Notes: generated by a model from the sequence alone, not told the origin. A stretch of 64,000 bases of DNA from Glaciozyma antarctica PI12 (GCA_002917775.1 KZ627157.1:1155454-1219453), one strand, 5' to 3'. Numbered from the stretch's first letter, positions 19,944-32,392 are shown. A program made the numbers and translations.

Positions 19944-21561
19944 ATGGCGACTCCTCTCGATTCCTCAGAGCGACCTCTCTTCTCCGCCGAGGAGTTCTTC
20001 GCTTCGGAACCTCCTCCAGCCCGACTCGAGGAGCATCTCGAGCAGGTCCGCGAGTTCGTGGAGCGCAACGCGAGCGCTGGGAAGCGAGTGGTACTAGTAA
20101 CCGTGCGTTCATTTCGGCTGCTGTAACATGGGAGGAGCTGGGGACGGAGCAGAGGCGCCGGCTCGTCGTCACTGGGGTTTGTGGGGGGAGAGGCGGGGGG
20201 CGAGTCTCTCCGATGGATCAGGCTGGTCTGCAGGCTGGGGTTGGGGAGAACAGACATCGCGCTGTACGGGATGTTGGGGTGTTGGGGTGGAGACGGCGGC
20301 TCGTCGTTCGCATCTTCTTGCGATCCACAACAAAACCCAACAACAGCGAATGCACCGGATCTACTGCTCCTTGTCGACAGTTCCGCACGCCTGAGCTCCC
20401 CAGCTGACCCGCCTTGAATTTTCAGAGTGGTGGAACGACCGTCCCTCTCGAGCACAACGTGTTCGTCCCTCCTCCCAAGTCTCCTTCCACGTCGCCTAAC
20501 CCCCTCGCAGCGTGCGCTTCCTCGACAACTTCTCCGCCGGAACCCGTGGCTCGTCCTCCGCCGAACACTTTCTTCGCACGGGGCAATACGCCGTCATCTT
20601 CCTCCACCGCCAGCACTCTCTCCAGCCTTTCTCGCGACACTACAGCCATTCGACGAACCCCTTCCTCGACCTGCTCGAAGTTGTCGGAGGACCTCCAACT
20701 TGTCCCACCAACTGCACTCAAGGGGTTCCTCTTCCCTCCCGTCCCCGTCGTCGCGCACCCTTCTCCCACTCCCGTCGAGCGAACGGCATGCCAGGACGGG
20801 GAAGCGCAGATCCAGATCCCTCCACCTCATCTCAAGCCGATGCTCTCGCTACTCAAGTCGTACAAGCTCGTTCAGCGATTGGGGATCCTGCATTCGATCT
20901 CGTTCACGACGGTGGACGAGTACCTCTTCCTCCTTCGCGGGGTGAGCCGAGTTATGGGGACTGCGAAGGACGCGCGGGGGAACGCGCTGGGACGGAGGGG
21001 GATGTACTACCTTGCGGCGGCGGTCAGCGATTTCTTCATTCCGAGGCAGAGGATGGTGAGTCCTTCTCGCTGGATCCGCAGGTCGCGTCGCAGGAGCTGA
21101 CCTCCTGTGGCGCAGTCGGAGCACAAGATTCAGTCGGGCAAGGGCTCGCTGATCATCGAGATGGATCAAGTCCCCAAGGTCCTCAAGGCGATGGTCGACG
21201 AGTGGAGCAACGACGGCTACATCGTTTCGTTCAAGGTTCGTCCATCTCCCCTCCCCTCCTCCTCCTCGCCTGACGTGCCTCCCTACCATAGCTCGAAACT
21301 GACATGACTCTTCTCGTCCCCAAATCCCACGCCGCTCTCGAGCGATACGGGCACCAAGTCGTGATCGGCAACACGCTCGCCGACCGGAAGCACGAGGTCG
21401 TCTTTGTCGAAAAGTCCGGCGAGACGTGGGTGCGGATTCACGCCGAGCATCGAGGAGCTATTGGGAGTGGAGGAGAGCTGAGGGAGATTGAGGAGGACAT
21501 CGTGGCCAAGTTGGTGGAGATGCATAGCGGGTGGATGGAGGAAGGGAAGACGACGGTGTGA
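19944..21561 (+). CDS. CAB2: Phosphopantothenate--cysteine ligase (coenzyme A synthesis)
   Basis: Start ATG 19944 (MATPLDSSERPLFSAEEFFA), stop TGA 21559-21561. The protein shows the PPCS core: VVLVTSGGTTVPLEHN split by the first intron, VRFLDNFSAGTRGSSSAEHF, GMYYLAAAVSDFF, KIQSGKGSLIIEMDQVPKVL, SFKLETD and GNTLADRKHEVVFV. It joins cysteine to 4'-phosphopantothenate, the second step of CoA synthesis after pantothenate kinase, in the cytosol. Intron 1 (20103-20425) is 323 nt, roughly six times the size usual here. Around 20670-20720 the frame moves from PFLDLLE to the segment GFLFPPVPVV; this needs either a 43-nt intron starting with the poor donor GTTGTC or a one-base indel (GG at 20686). ASK1 lies head-to-tail 300 bp downstream. 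Confidence 0.88.
20103..20425 (+). other. Unusually long first intron of CAB2
   Basis: The 323-nt intron starts GTGCGT and ends TGAATTTTCAG after a GCTGACC branch-like site. It separates ...VVLVT from SGGTTVPLE, which are contiguous in the family. It has no open frame of interest. Confidence 0.75.
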
Positions 21562-21860
21562 AGTACTAGCTATGTTATTGCCGCCCTCGTGTTTTACTGC
21601 AGCCTGCGTACCTCTCTGTTCTCTCGGTGAGGTGCTCAAGCAGCGAGAGGACTGGACAGCTTATCAGCTTGAGGAGGACGCGACTTGGGCGACGCGAACC
21701 TCGTCGTTGTCTCTCTATCTCCTCCCTCCGGCCGCTCACCCTTCTCAGACGGGACGACAAGCTACTCGAACGTTTTTACGCTCAACCAGGCCCCATCTGC
21801 CCTGGCCTACATCCCCCTCCTCTCCTGCCGGCTCGCCCACCACCCGAAACAACAACCGCC

Positions 21861-23729
21861 ATGGCGCCTCGCCTCTTCTACGACGCTGCCAACCCCCGCA
21901 TGCTCATGGACGACGAGATCGCCTCTCTCGGCGCCGCAGACGTACAAGCCGCGTGCGATCAGCTGGACCAGAACACGGTGGCAGTCCTGCAGCAGATCGA
22001 CGAGAACTTCGCCAAAGCGAACCTGATCCTGAACCAGCGCATCCTCCCCGCCGTCCAGCGGTACGGCGAGAATAGCTTGCAGATCTGGGAGTCGGTCAAG
22101 GTGCGTCTCAGGCTACTTTAGGACAGGAGGGGCGGGAGCTAACTGACGCTGGGGGACGCAGTTCTGGAAGTCCTTCTTCGAGGCGTCGGCGAACACCAAG
22201 CTCTCGGATCCGTACACGGGGGACGAGTCGATCACGTCCGAGAACCCGCTCGATGTGCACGGAGGCGCAAACGAGTCCCTCTCTTTCGCCCAGGAGGACG
22301 GCGCTTCGAACGCGTCAGGCTCAGAGGACGGCAACACTCCTCGACCTCCTCCTCGCGCCGACCACAAGTGGTCCGACGACCTCAGCCCTTTCCAGACGCT
22401 TCAGAAGGATGTTGATGGCCTGGCCAACGTGTCGGCGGACTCGTCCGTAACGCAGGCGATCAAGGACGTCCAGCGATTGCGACTAGGCGACCCGACTCGC
22501 CTGACCTCGCCTGACCTCCCTCTCCCGACGTTCGAATCCTCGCTCGACATCTACTCCAAGGAACCTAGCAGCGATACCAAGGGAAAGGCGCGCGCGTACG
22601 ACGTCCTGGCGACCGGCTCTCCCCTCCCTCGCACCCTCAAAGCCGGCGCAGACAAGCACCACCCCGCACTTCTCCAGAAGCTCCTTCGCAAGAACGTCGC
22701 CTCCCCTCTTCCTGCCACTTCCGCCGCCTCTCGCGCCAAACAGCTTTTCCCAAACGACGTCCCAAAGGACTGGGACGGCCTCGCAAACCTCTCCAACACA
22801 CCTCTCTCCTCGTTCGCCTCTCCAACGAAATGGGACGACGCGCTCATCGCCCCTCCCGACCTCCTTTCCTCACCCCTTCCCCTTCCTCAAATGTCCTTTG
22901 CCCTCCCAGCCGCCACCTACTCCCAAACGCCCTCAAAGGAAGCAGCGCGTCGCGTCGCTCGAGACGTCTACACGCACGCGACCTCTCCCATAGGCCTCGA
23001 CAGCCCTCTCATCGAACCGCCTTCCGTGCTCAAGGAATGGGCGACGAGGGGGTACGATATCCACCCTGACGCTGGGCCCGCCCCAAGTCCAAGCGAGGGG
23101 AGGCGCAAAGGATTTGAGGAGGAGCAGGAGATGTTCAACGAGGCGGACCTTGAGGAGGATAGCTTTGAACTCCCGCGCGTGCAGGGTTCGTTCCTTGCTG
23201 CTGCGGGAGGGCTGGCGGAGTATGGGGGAGGGACGACGGCGAGGATCGAGGATCTGCTAAATGAGGATAGCTTTGCGAGGCTCGTTGACGATGATGAGGG
23301 AGGGTTTGGGAGGCCGCTCGAGGAGGAGGAGGAACTTTCGTATGTCGAGGTGGGTCATTCGTATGTCGACGAGGGGCAGTACGTCGAGGAAGGGCATTCG
23401 TACGTCGAGGAGGGGATCTCGCGAGACGGACGAGGACGAGGAGGACTCGATGGACCCGAAGATACGCTGTTTGGGATGCCGCAGAAGAAGGCCACGTCGT
23501 TTATCGCGGGCGAAGAGGACGACAGCTTTGATTTCGAGGTGGGGAAGGGGCAGGGGAGTGGGTTCAGAATGATGGGGCCGAACGAGATGGACACGCTTCA
23601 TGGTGGCATGCTCCTGGAGAGTGAGCCGTTCGAGGTGAGTTGTCATTCGCGTGTTTCTCTCCGCTCGACTCGTATTGATCCTTCCTGTAGGCATCACCAC
23701 TTGCTGGGAGGGCGAGGATGGACTATTGA
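21861..23729 (+). CDS. ASK1: DASH complex subunit Ask1
   Basis: Exons: 21861-22100, 22162-23634, 23691-23729; start ATG 21861, stop TGA 23727-23729. The first 75 residues carry the Ask1 domain: a coiled helix DVQAACDQLDQNTVAVLQQI followed by DENFAKANLILNQRILPAV and FWKSFFEASANTKLSD. The DASH/Dam1 ring couples kinetochores to microtubules, and Ask1 is a Cdk and Aurora target. The long middle is disordered, with many SP/TP sites (for example TSPDLP, ASPTKW, TSPIGL, LIEPPS) that fit Cdk control. Towards the C-terminus are tandem copies of a short acidic motif (SYVEVGH, SYVDEGQ, YVEEGH, SYVEEG), then EEDDSFDFEVG. The last exon encodes ASPLAGRARMDY. At about 580 residues it is roughly twice the size of yeast Ask1, because of the disordered part. 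Confidence 0.9.
23338..23418 (+). repeat. Short acidic tandem repeats in ASK1
   Basis: Four imperfect repeats encode (S)YV(E/D)(E/V)G(H/Q). They differ at synonymous and some non-synonymous sites, so this is an older, in-frame expansion. Confidence 0.7.
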
Positions 23730-24062
23730 AGGAGGCTGCGAGGAGGGATGTTTAGAGCGGGAATACCAGCGATTGTGCGATATCCACGTCGCTTGCTGGC
23801 CACGAAGCTCTCCCTAGCATGGCCTGGTGTAGTTCTTGAAGGCGAGTTCAACCTACACACCCCAGGCGCGCGACTCCCAAGTCCAAGTCGACCGTTCTCC
23901 TGGCGCTCCTCTCTCGATCACTTTCCCCCACCTCACTCCTCACTCCTCGGCTCGAGAGCTCCACCGACTCGACAGAGCTCCCGTTAACGCCTGGTGAGGA
24001 CCACAAGCACGCAAACGTCCCTCGAGCCCCACCCGCCTCCCGCGCGATCACCCCACTCCCTA
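23730..24062. other. Intergenic region between ASK1 and the TPR-like gene
   Basis: This is a 3' flank plus promoter, about 330 bp. No gene is supported. Confidence 0.5.
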
Positions 24063-26741
24063 ATGTCGACCAGCAACGCGACTCTCGACGACGTGACGCC
24101 TCCTTCTACCGACCTCTCGCCTGAGCTTTCCGAAGAGGACGAGGAAGGGGTGGTGGTGAACGGGCAGCCGGTGGAGGGAGGAGGCGAGGGGAGTGCTGCG
24201 AAGAAGAAGCGCAAGAAGAAGAAGACGCCGGCGCAGAAGAGGGCGAGCGCAGAGGCTGTAGCCAAGGTAGCTGCTGCCGCTGCTGCTGCTGCTGCACCTC
24301 CTCCTCCGGCTGTGCTCAAGATCTCGCGCAACAAGCACATGAAGGTGAGTGAGCCGGGGGCAGGATCGCGAGCGCGGGAGCTGACCTCTTGTTATGCAGT
24401 ACATCTCCAGCTATCACGTACGCGTTGAACGAGGGCTATCGAGTGGAAACGAGTGCTCACGCTGTTCTTTAGGGACCCTGGCTTCAACTCCCTCACGAAG
24501 TGCTCGACTCCCTCCTTTCTGTCAACTGCGACCCCGAAGCTCTCCCCACCGTTCGCGGCCTCATGGAAGCCAAGTCGTCCCTCGGATCCAACTACGAACG
24601 TTCGTCGCGCTACAAGGCCCTCTCGTCCTCCTCCGAACCTCACCCTGCCTTCTCCTTCCTCGGCGGCGACGACGACGAACGCCTTCCCCCTCCCATCGAC
24701 CCAGCCGTCTTTCGTGGCGTCTCAGAGATCCGCAAGCTCGTCGACGACGCTTCCGACCTCGCTGTGCGAGCCGCGTCGGGATTATCGGCTGCTGCGCTGG
24801 GTGCGCTCAATATATCGAATGGAACCGGCTCGCTCGCGAATTCGCTCGGGATGGAGGGAGGGCCTGGCGGACGGAACGCTACCATGTCGCCGATTCGGCA
24901 ACACAGGCTTCGGAGTCTGGCGGTGTCGAAGCTCGCGGAGGCGTACAAGATCGATGAGATCGCAGCGAGCGTGGCGGTCATGCAGGGAGCGACGGGACTG
25001 GACGACCTGGCGCATCGCGTGATGAAGTACGAGCCCGACAGCTTGGACGCTCAATACGTGCACTTTTTCCACGAGAAGATCCCTTCCAGGTGCGTGTTCA
25101 AGAACGCGGAGAAGAGGTCGCGAGGCTGACTTTGCGAATCAGAACTCTCGCTCTTTCGACCGATACGACTCTCCTCGACCAGCTCATCGCCAGCAATCCT
25201 CATCGCCTCGAGTACTACCGCACGCGCGGCATCGTCCACGGCTTCAAGCAGGACTACCTCTCCGCCATCCGCAACTTCACCCAAGCCCTCACGCAGGCGA
25301 AAGCCGCTCGCAAGGCGAAGCAGTACCACGCCGGCGATACGGGCGGAAAGACCTCTCGCAAGAAAGGCAAGGGCGGCAAGTCGAACGGGAAGCAGAAAGA
25401 GAGCGCACCGACCGAGTCTGCGTCCGTTCCGGCGCGCGAGGAGGCGACGGGGATCGGGGATGACCTCGGGCGATGACCTCGAGCGGCAGATGCTCTTCCA
25501 CCGCGGAATGGCGCACTTCCACTACGCCTGCACGCTCATCGAGGAGGCCGTTCTCGATATCGAGGAGGTCGAGCATCCTCAAGGCGGACTCTCAAACGAG
25601 GGAGGCGAGCTCACGCTTCGCAACGTCGGGATCAACCTGAAGGACGAGGTCGCGGGCTTGTACGGCTGCGCGTCGGCGAAGAAGCAGGAGCGGTATCGCA
25701 CCGTCCTCGGCGATCCCGAGCTCAAGGAGAAGGTCACGACGCTCCTCCGCAAGAGCATCCGGGACCAGGAGCGATTCCTCTCCTACTTCGCCATCTGGGA
25801 GGCTCCGCCCGGATCGATCCTCGAGGAGGAGAAGCGCTTCGCCAACCCCCGCTCGACCGACAAGCCCCTCACGTTCCGCGGTCGGCGCCTCATCCACCAT
25901 CGCTCCCTCTCCAACCGCACTCGCCACGTCGACCCTCGACGCAGCGACAACTCTCTCGGAGGGAACCCCGAGCCCGCCCTCCTCACGACGTACCACCCCC
26001 TCCTCATCGAAGCGCACTTCTCAGTACTTCTCAGTCAACTCCTCCTCGGCGACTTTGCGGCACTCGTAGGACAGCACTACAAGATCGCTCGCCTGATGGA
26101 CTACCTCGAGGGGTACCCCGTCTTTCTCCCCGCGCGCTCGCTCAACCAGTCCGAGTACGCCGAGGTCCTCGAACGCCTCGCCGTCACCTGGCTCAAGAAG
26201 CGGGAAGAGGGCGGCGTCCCTGCGCCGGAAGGGACGGAGGAGGACGTCGCGCGCGAAGGAGATCTCAAGAGCTTGCATCACGTTCTTTCGTTCTTTACGG
26301 AGGAGTTTGTCGAGGCGCTCGTCGCGGCGGCAGAGGTGGCGGACAGGGACGCGAAGGAGGAGGCCAAGTCCAAGGCGTCGAGTAATGCGTTGATGGCGCT
26401 GCTGGAGCAGTCGGGGTCGAAGGAGCCTAAGGGGACTTGGGCGGAGGAGCGGGAGAAGGCCGAGGCGGAGAGGAGGAAGATCGACCCTTCTTGTGAGTCT
26501 GCGTTTCGTTCTTGCGAAGGAGCAGAAGCTGATCTTGTGAGGTGGCGTAGACGCGACGTACAACACTGCCAGGGCTGAGGTCGCGCTGGCGTGGATGACG
26601 GCGGTCGTTCTTCCCGAGAAGGAGGCCGAGGAGCGAGCGGGAAAGGGGAAGGGCAAGGCGCCGGCGGAGGAGAGGGCGAGTGCGAATGGGTCGGGATCGG
26701 GTTCGGGGTCGAGGATGAGGATGGAGGACGAGGAGGATTAG
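24063..26741 (+). CDS. TPR-like protein with Lys-rich and poly-Ala regions, unrecognised
   Basis: Start ATG 24063 (MSTSNATLDDVTPP), stop TAG 26739-26741. Exons: 24063-24344, 24400-24417, 24473-25089, 25143-26492, 26551-26741. The N-terminus is acidic, then a basic patch (KKKRKKKK, possible nuclear signal) and an Ala run. A conserved-looking core follows (PWLQLPHEVLDSLLSVN; RLRSLAVSKLAEAYKIDEIA), then TPR-like helices (LLDQLIASNPHRLEYYRTRG; GFKQDYLSAIRNFTQALTQA; LERQMLFHRGMAHFHYACTL) interrupted by a Lys-rich insert. Later: TYHPLLIEAHFSVLLSQLLL and LHHVLSFFTEEFVEALVAA. I do not know the family; it looks like a large conserved fungal scaffold. Exon 2 is 18 nt. A 13-bp direct duplication (25459-25484) breaks the frame; one copy alone would read through. 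That may be a polymorphism or an assembly error. Confidence 0.65.
24400..24417 (+). other. 18-nt micro-exon (YISSYH) of the TPR-like gene
   Basis: Flanking introns are 24345-24399 (GTGAGT...TATGCAG) and 24418-24472 (GTACGC...CTTTAG). Both keep phase 0. Confidence 0.75.
25459..25484 (+). repeat. 13-bp direct tandem duplication that breaks the TPR-like frame
   Basis: Two copies, GATGACCTCGGGC and GATGACCTCGAGC (12 of 13 bases the same), abut each other. The unit is not a multiple of three and puts a TGA after DDLGR; with a single copy the frame reads GDDLERQMLFH. Confidence 0.85.
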
Positions 26742-27007
26742 TCGCGTTGTTCGCGTACGATGGTGCAGGCTGGCGTGAATGGAAGGATCTCCTTCTTGTT
26801 GTCGCGAATCTGTCGAGCAGCGAGAGAAGAGCTGGAGAGGGCGAGAGGAATTCAGTCAAAATGTGGCTTGCGAGGAGATGCGTAGTGTGGTGGAGTGGGG
26901 GAGACGAGTGGGGGTAAACTAATGGGTGGACAGTGCTGGAATCGGAAGGAGTATTGAAGGAGGGAGCTAGACAGGTGCAAAAGTAAGAACAGAAACCTCC
27001 CTCCCTC

Positions 27008-27886
<879 letters not shown>

Positions 27887-28191
27887 GGTGGGTGCGGGGT
27901 CTTGGACGGAGTGTGGCGGGTTGGCGATACGATCAGGAGAGGAGGTCAGTTCCGTAGGTGGTGAGTGGCGGACGCGGGAGGAGGTGATGGGCTGGTGGCG
28001 GCAGATAGAAGCTGGGAGGAGGTGCTGCTGAAGCGGCGAGAGAGTCGAGGTACGGGAGGAGGGAGAAAGGGACTCAGCCGAATCAACGCCAGGACGACTT
28101 CGCGCCGCGGCCGCCGTCCTCAATCTCGGCCTCCTTCTCGCCTTTCGCCACGATCCTCCGGCACAAAAGACTTCGCGTTTCAGCACGAGGA
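27887..28191. other. Intergenic region upstream of the E2 gene
   Basis: About 300 bp between the E2 start and the end of the YVC1-like gene. A GGTGCGGGG/GGAGGTGGAG-rich stretch lies next to the ATG; no further gene. Confidence 0.4.
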
Positions 28192-30971
28192 TCATTCGTC
28201 TCCGTCGTTGGTATAACTCTGCTCCATCTGCCCCGTCAAACTCGTCAACGGCGGCCTGACGACCTTCGCCTCGGCGTTGCTCCTCCCCAGCTCGCCCACC
28301 AACAGCTCGAGCGCCTTCTCGATCCCCGCCAGTCGCTCCTCGAGGCCCTTGTTCATCTTCACCTGCTCCCCCTTTGCCTTCTTCTTCCCTCGCTCCTCCT
28401 CCTCGGAATGCTCGACGACCGATTGCAGCGTGAACATTCTGCGCTCATCATCAGCTCCCTCCACAGCCCAGTGAACGAGAAACGAACGCACCTGGCCAAC
28501 GGACTAGCCAAACTTCCCATCCTCATCGCCTGCCTCCCGCCCTTCAGCCCCTCCGCAAGCGTCTTCAACCTCCTCTCGACCATCTCCCCTCCCTCCTCCC
28601 TCGCCTCCTGCTGATCAATCCTCGGCACCTCAATCGCCCTCGGCGTCACCTCCCTCTCGAAGATCTTTCCCACGCTATCAACCGCTCCCTCCCAACGTAT
28701 TCCGCGAGGGAGGGACGCCCAGGCGCGTTGAGTGTGGAGGGAGATCTTGGTGGCGGTGGGGCCGTAGAAACCTTTGTGGATGTAGCGGGTTTGGAAAGCG
28801 AGGAAGAGGAGGATGGGGAGGTTGAAGGATTTGGTGAGGAAGACATTGGATTTGTGGAACCAGCTGTGGGAGGAGCGTTAGTGGGGAGAGAGGAGAGGAG
28901 CGAGGACGGACCGAGGAGTGAGGAGGTAGCGGAGGGGGAGGAGGATAAGGAAGGCGACGACGTTGAGCTGGGGCATGTAGCAAGTTAGAGCGTCGCTCTT
29001 GACCCGCTCGATAGTTCCTGCAGTCGAGCGTCAGCACACGTCTTCGAGAGATGCGAACGAACGCCGACTCACGAAGCGCCTTTTGGTTCAGAATCTCCGT
29101 CTCGGCGTTCGCTTGCACTGCAGCAAACGTATTCGACAGCAGCGAGATGAGAATCGTAAGAACTGCACCAACCATCAGCTTCCCGCCCCCCGCATCAAGG
29201 CTCAAGAACGCACGAAGAGTCTGCGAAAGCAGCGCATACAACACAATCAAGAACGGTCCCAGCGCGGGATGAAAGCTCTGCGCCGCTTCGAATCCCAAGA
29301 ACGAGTTCCCAAGCCAGATCTACGCTCGGTCAGCGAGCTTCTCTCCTCGTGCGCGCGGGAGAAGCACCTTGAACATCAGCCACGCAATCTGTCCGACGTC
29401 CCACGTTCCACGAGCGAGTACGTGAAGCGCGACGAGAAACCCGCTAGCCGTGAGCGACGCCAATCCCATGAACAGCCTGCGCGCCCATCAGCTCGCCTCC
29501 CTCCCGCGCCGAAGAACCCACTTACACGAATTCCTTGATCATAGCGCTCAGAGCGAGTAGTACGACGTTCCCGCGGATCAAGCTGATACTGAGACGAGGG
29601 AAGAGGATACAGGCTGCGAGAGCGAGTGTGTCGAAAGCTAGTTCGGAGAGGTCGAGGTCGTGCGTGAGAAGGCCTTGGATACGGAGGCCGAGGAAGACGA
29701 AGAAGACGAAGCAGAAGAGAGAGTCGAGGACTGCTCTGCCGAGGGTTAGCAGGGGAGGGGAGTGAGGGAGGAGTACGTGCCGTTGTACACGCCATACCAA
29801 TCTGCCGCGCAAGGGTTAGTGGGGAAGAGGAAGCAAGGGAGAGGACGTACAGGCCGTGATACCGTTCTCCCGCATGCTAGCGAACTCGTCGAGCGCGAAT
29901 CCCAGACTCCAGAAGATGAACAGCCCCTCCCAGATATTGATCCGCTCGTCATCCCGCGCTGCGAAGCACATCAGCACTTCGCTCGATCCTCATCCCGAAA
30001 GTAACGCACTAGTCTGAGTGATGAGGAACAGCACGAGGATCGCGGAGAAGGTGAAGAACTCGAGTCGGTTGCGAATGAGCGGAACGCGAAGTCGGGACTG
30101 ATCGAGGAAAGGCCGCTTGCGCCAGTCGTACAGATCGATGACAGGTTTTCGCTTGTAGTCGTCCTGGATGAGCGAGCTGCGTCGCGAGAGTCAGTTTGAG
30201 ATAACTTGCGTCGAGGAGACGTACTGACGTACTGAGCGCCTTCGGGCTGGTAGGTCACGTCTCCGCAATAGATCGATTGGACGACCTGTGCAGGCACGAA
30301 TCAGGCCCGCGTTAAATGTGGAAGAAAGGACGACGCACCTGCTGCACGAGAGGTGACTTGACGAACCGCTTCGCCTTGGAGAAGATGGCGAGCTCAAGCG
30401 CGTTCGCAGCACTCGCTTTCCCCCACTCCTTGATCTCCTCCAACTCCCCTCCCACCACCCCTTCCTCCTTCACAAACATCTCCTCCGTCGCTCCCATAAA
30501 CGGGTTAAAGCTCTTCGTCAACACATCGAGCAGTTCCAAATTCCCCGCCGACCCAAACGCCGACAACAGCTTCACCGCCAGCAATTCGCACAAATCCCCT
30601 CGCGTCGTATTCACTCCACAGAACGCCAAATCCGCTTCTGCCTCATTAAGGAACTGCTGTCGATTGATAAGGAGGCAATAAATCAACGACGCAGCCGGTC
30701 GGTCCCCTGCGCTCAACTTGGCCTTCAGAGGGCGGACGATACTGAAATTGATAGAGGGGGTCTTGAGCTGTTCGTACGTGAGGGGCGTATCGATTATGCT
30801 GGCGATCTCGTGGCGAACGCGTTGGAGGAGTGGGAAGACGGGTTCGGAGGAGAGGAGTGGAGAGGCGTGGTGGTGGTGAGAGTCTTCGAGGTCGGAGAGC
30901 GGGGAGGGGGGAGAGGTGGAGGTGATGCTGGCGGTGCGGCTTCCTGCGACGTTGGTGACGATACGCGGCAT
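28192..30971 (-). CDS. YVC1: Yvc1-type (TRPY) vacuolar cation channel
   Basis: Start ATG 30971 (MPRIVTNVAGSRTASITSTS), stop TGA 28192-28194. A cytosolic N-terminal domain (FPLLQRVRHEIASIIDTPLT, LIYCLLINRQQFLNEAE, GDLCELLAVKLLSAFG) matches fungal TRPY channels. Membrane helices follow: LEFFTFSAILVLFLITQT, INIWEGLFIFWSLGFALDEF, AVLDSLFCFVFFVFLGLRI, LAFDTLALAACILFPRLS, IWLGNSFLGFEAAQSFHP (pore side) and LGPFLIVLYALLSQTLLLTI. The C-terminus is acidic and helical (LEERLAGIEKALELLVGELG), as expected for the calcium-sensing tail. Yvc1 releases Ca2+ from the vacuole on stretch, osmotic or oxidative shock. Many short introns interrupt the coding region. Divergent from the ankyrin gene at 31349. Confidence 0.85.
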
Positions 30972-31348
30972 TGGTGGTGGGATCGAGAGAGACCTGAGAG
31001 GGAGCCGTTAGCTTGCGCTCTCCCTCGCTCCTTCTCCAGGCCGTTGGGCTGGGATTCGGATAAGCTACACGGGGCTGTAGAAGCAGAATACTGGGGCTAG
31101 GAGGCTCACCTCTCTGCGGTTCCTCGTGCTCCTCCAAGCTCCTGGGAGCTCGTCTCGGAGCTGCTGCTGGTCGTTGAGGCGGACTGGGTGGTGGAGGGGT
31201 TCGTCAGATCCTGGTGCTGTTCTCAAATCCGTAGCCTTGATCTTTGCTGCTGAGCAGGAGTGGAGAGAAGCAGAGAGGCTGCAGCACCGCAACCTGATCC
31301 TGAGCCAAGTTTAGCTCTCTCGCTTCTCCTTCCTCTCTCCCGCCTCCC
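30972..31348. promoter_or_regulatory. Divergent upstream region of YVC1-like and ankyrin genes
   Basis: About 375 bp of pyrimidine-rich leader lie next to 31349. No defined factor site is claimed. Confidence 0.4.
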
Positions 31349-32247
31349 ATGTCGCAAGAAAACATATGGACAGCAGCCAGCGAAGGCGACTTCGCTCGCG
31401 TCGCCGCCCTCATCGAATCAGGTCCGTCCTTTAACCCATCTCATCCCCTCCTCCTCTTAACGCACCTCAGCAGGTCTCTCCCCCTCCATCCCCGACGAAA
31501 ACACCTACACCCCCCTACACGCCGCCGCCTCCTATTCGCACGCCGATATCCTCCGGTACCTCGTCTCGAAAGGAGGGGACATGAACACGGTGGATGGGGA
31601 TGGGGAGACACCACTTTTTCTGGTAGAGACGGCTGAGATGGCTCGCGTGGTCGTGGAGCTGGGAGGGGATGCGAGATGGAGGAATAAAGAGGGTATGACG
31701 GTGCGTTTCGTTTGCTCGCTGGGATGGGAGGGGAGCTGATGGAGGTGAACAGCCCGCCGAATCGCTGCAGGAGGAATACCCCCATATCGCTCTCTACCTC
31801 CGTTCCCTCACCGGAGAAGCCGCTCCTGCCTCAGAAGACCCCTCACCAGACCTCGACACGCCGACCGATTCCCTCCTGCACGTCGTGAGGGGTATCATGG
31901 AAGCGTCCGAGCGAGGGGAATTGAGTGCGGAGGAGACAGATGGGAGGTTGAGGGAAGTGGTGGAGAGGGCGGTGAAGGGGCAGGTGGAGGTGGGCAGGGA
32001 GATTGGGATGGTGAGGGAAGGTGAGGGAGAGGGAGGNNNNNNNNNNNNNNNNNNNNNNNNNNNNNNNNNNNNNNNNNNNNNNNNNNNNNNNNNNNNNNNN
32101 NNNNNNNNNNNNNNNNNNNNNNNNNNNNNNNNNNNNNNNNNNNNNNNNNNNNNAGTAGGTAGGAGGAGGGAGGTAGGAGGAGGAGGAGGAGAGGAGGAGG
32201 GAGGAGCCGGGGAGGTAGTGCGCGTCAAGGGAGGAGGGTGTAAGTAA
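31349..32247 (+). CDS. Small ankyrin-repeat protein; 3' part interrupted by an assembly gap
   Basis: Start ATG 31349 (MSQENIWTAASEGDFARVAA). About three ankyrin repeats are visible: IWTAASEGDFARVAALIESG, then ENTYTPLHAAASYSHADILR, then GDGETPLFLVETAEMARVVV, followed by LHVVRGIMEASERGELSAEE. Introns lie near 31422-31472, and 31701-31752. The layout resembles the short cytosolic ankyrin proteins of yeasts (S. cerevisiae YCR051W type), whose role is unclear. The region 32037-32153 is N, and the sequence after it is a purine-rich Gly/Glu/Arg tail ending at 32247; reading through the gap assumes its length is right. Confidence 0.7.
32037..32153. other. Assembly gap (117 N)
   Basis: A run of N flanked on both sides by GGAGG/GAGGAG purine repeats. 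The low complexity is probably why the gap was not closed. Confidence 1.
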
Positions 32248-32392
32248 TTCGTTTGTTAGGGATTGGTGTGGGAGGATTGGATGTGATGAGAGGGTGAGCG
32301 AGGGGTGTTTGAGCGAGGGTTGAGGATTCCTCTCTGCTCGTTCTGCTGGCGTTCTTCTGCTCTACACGACGCATTGGGATAAACCGCGTTAC

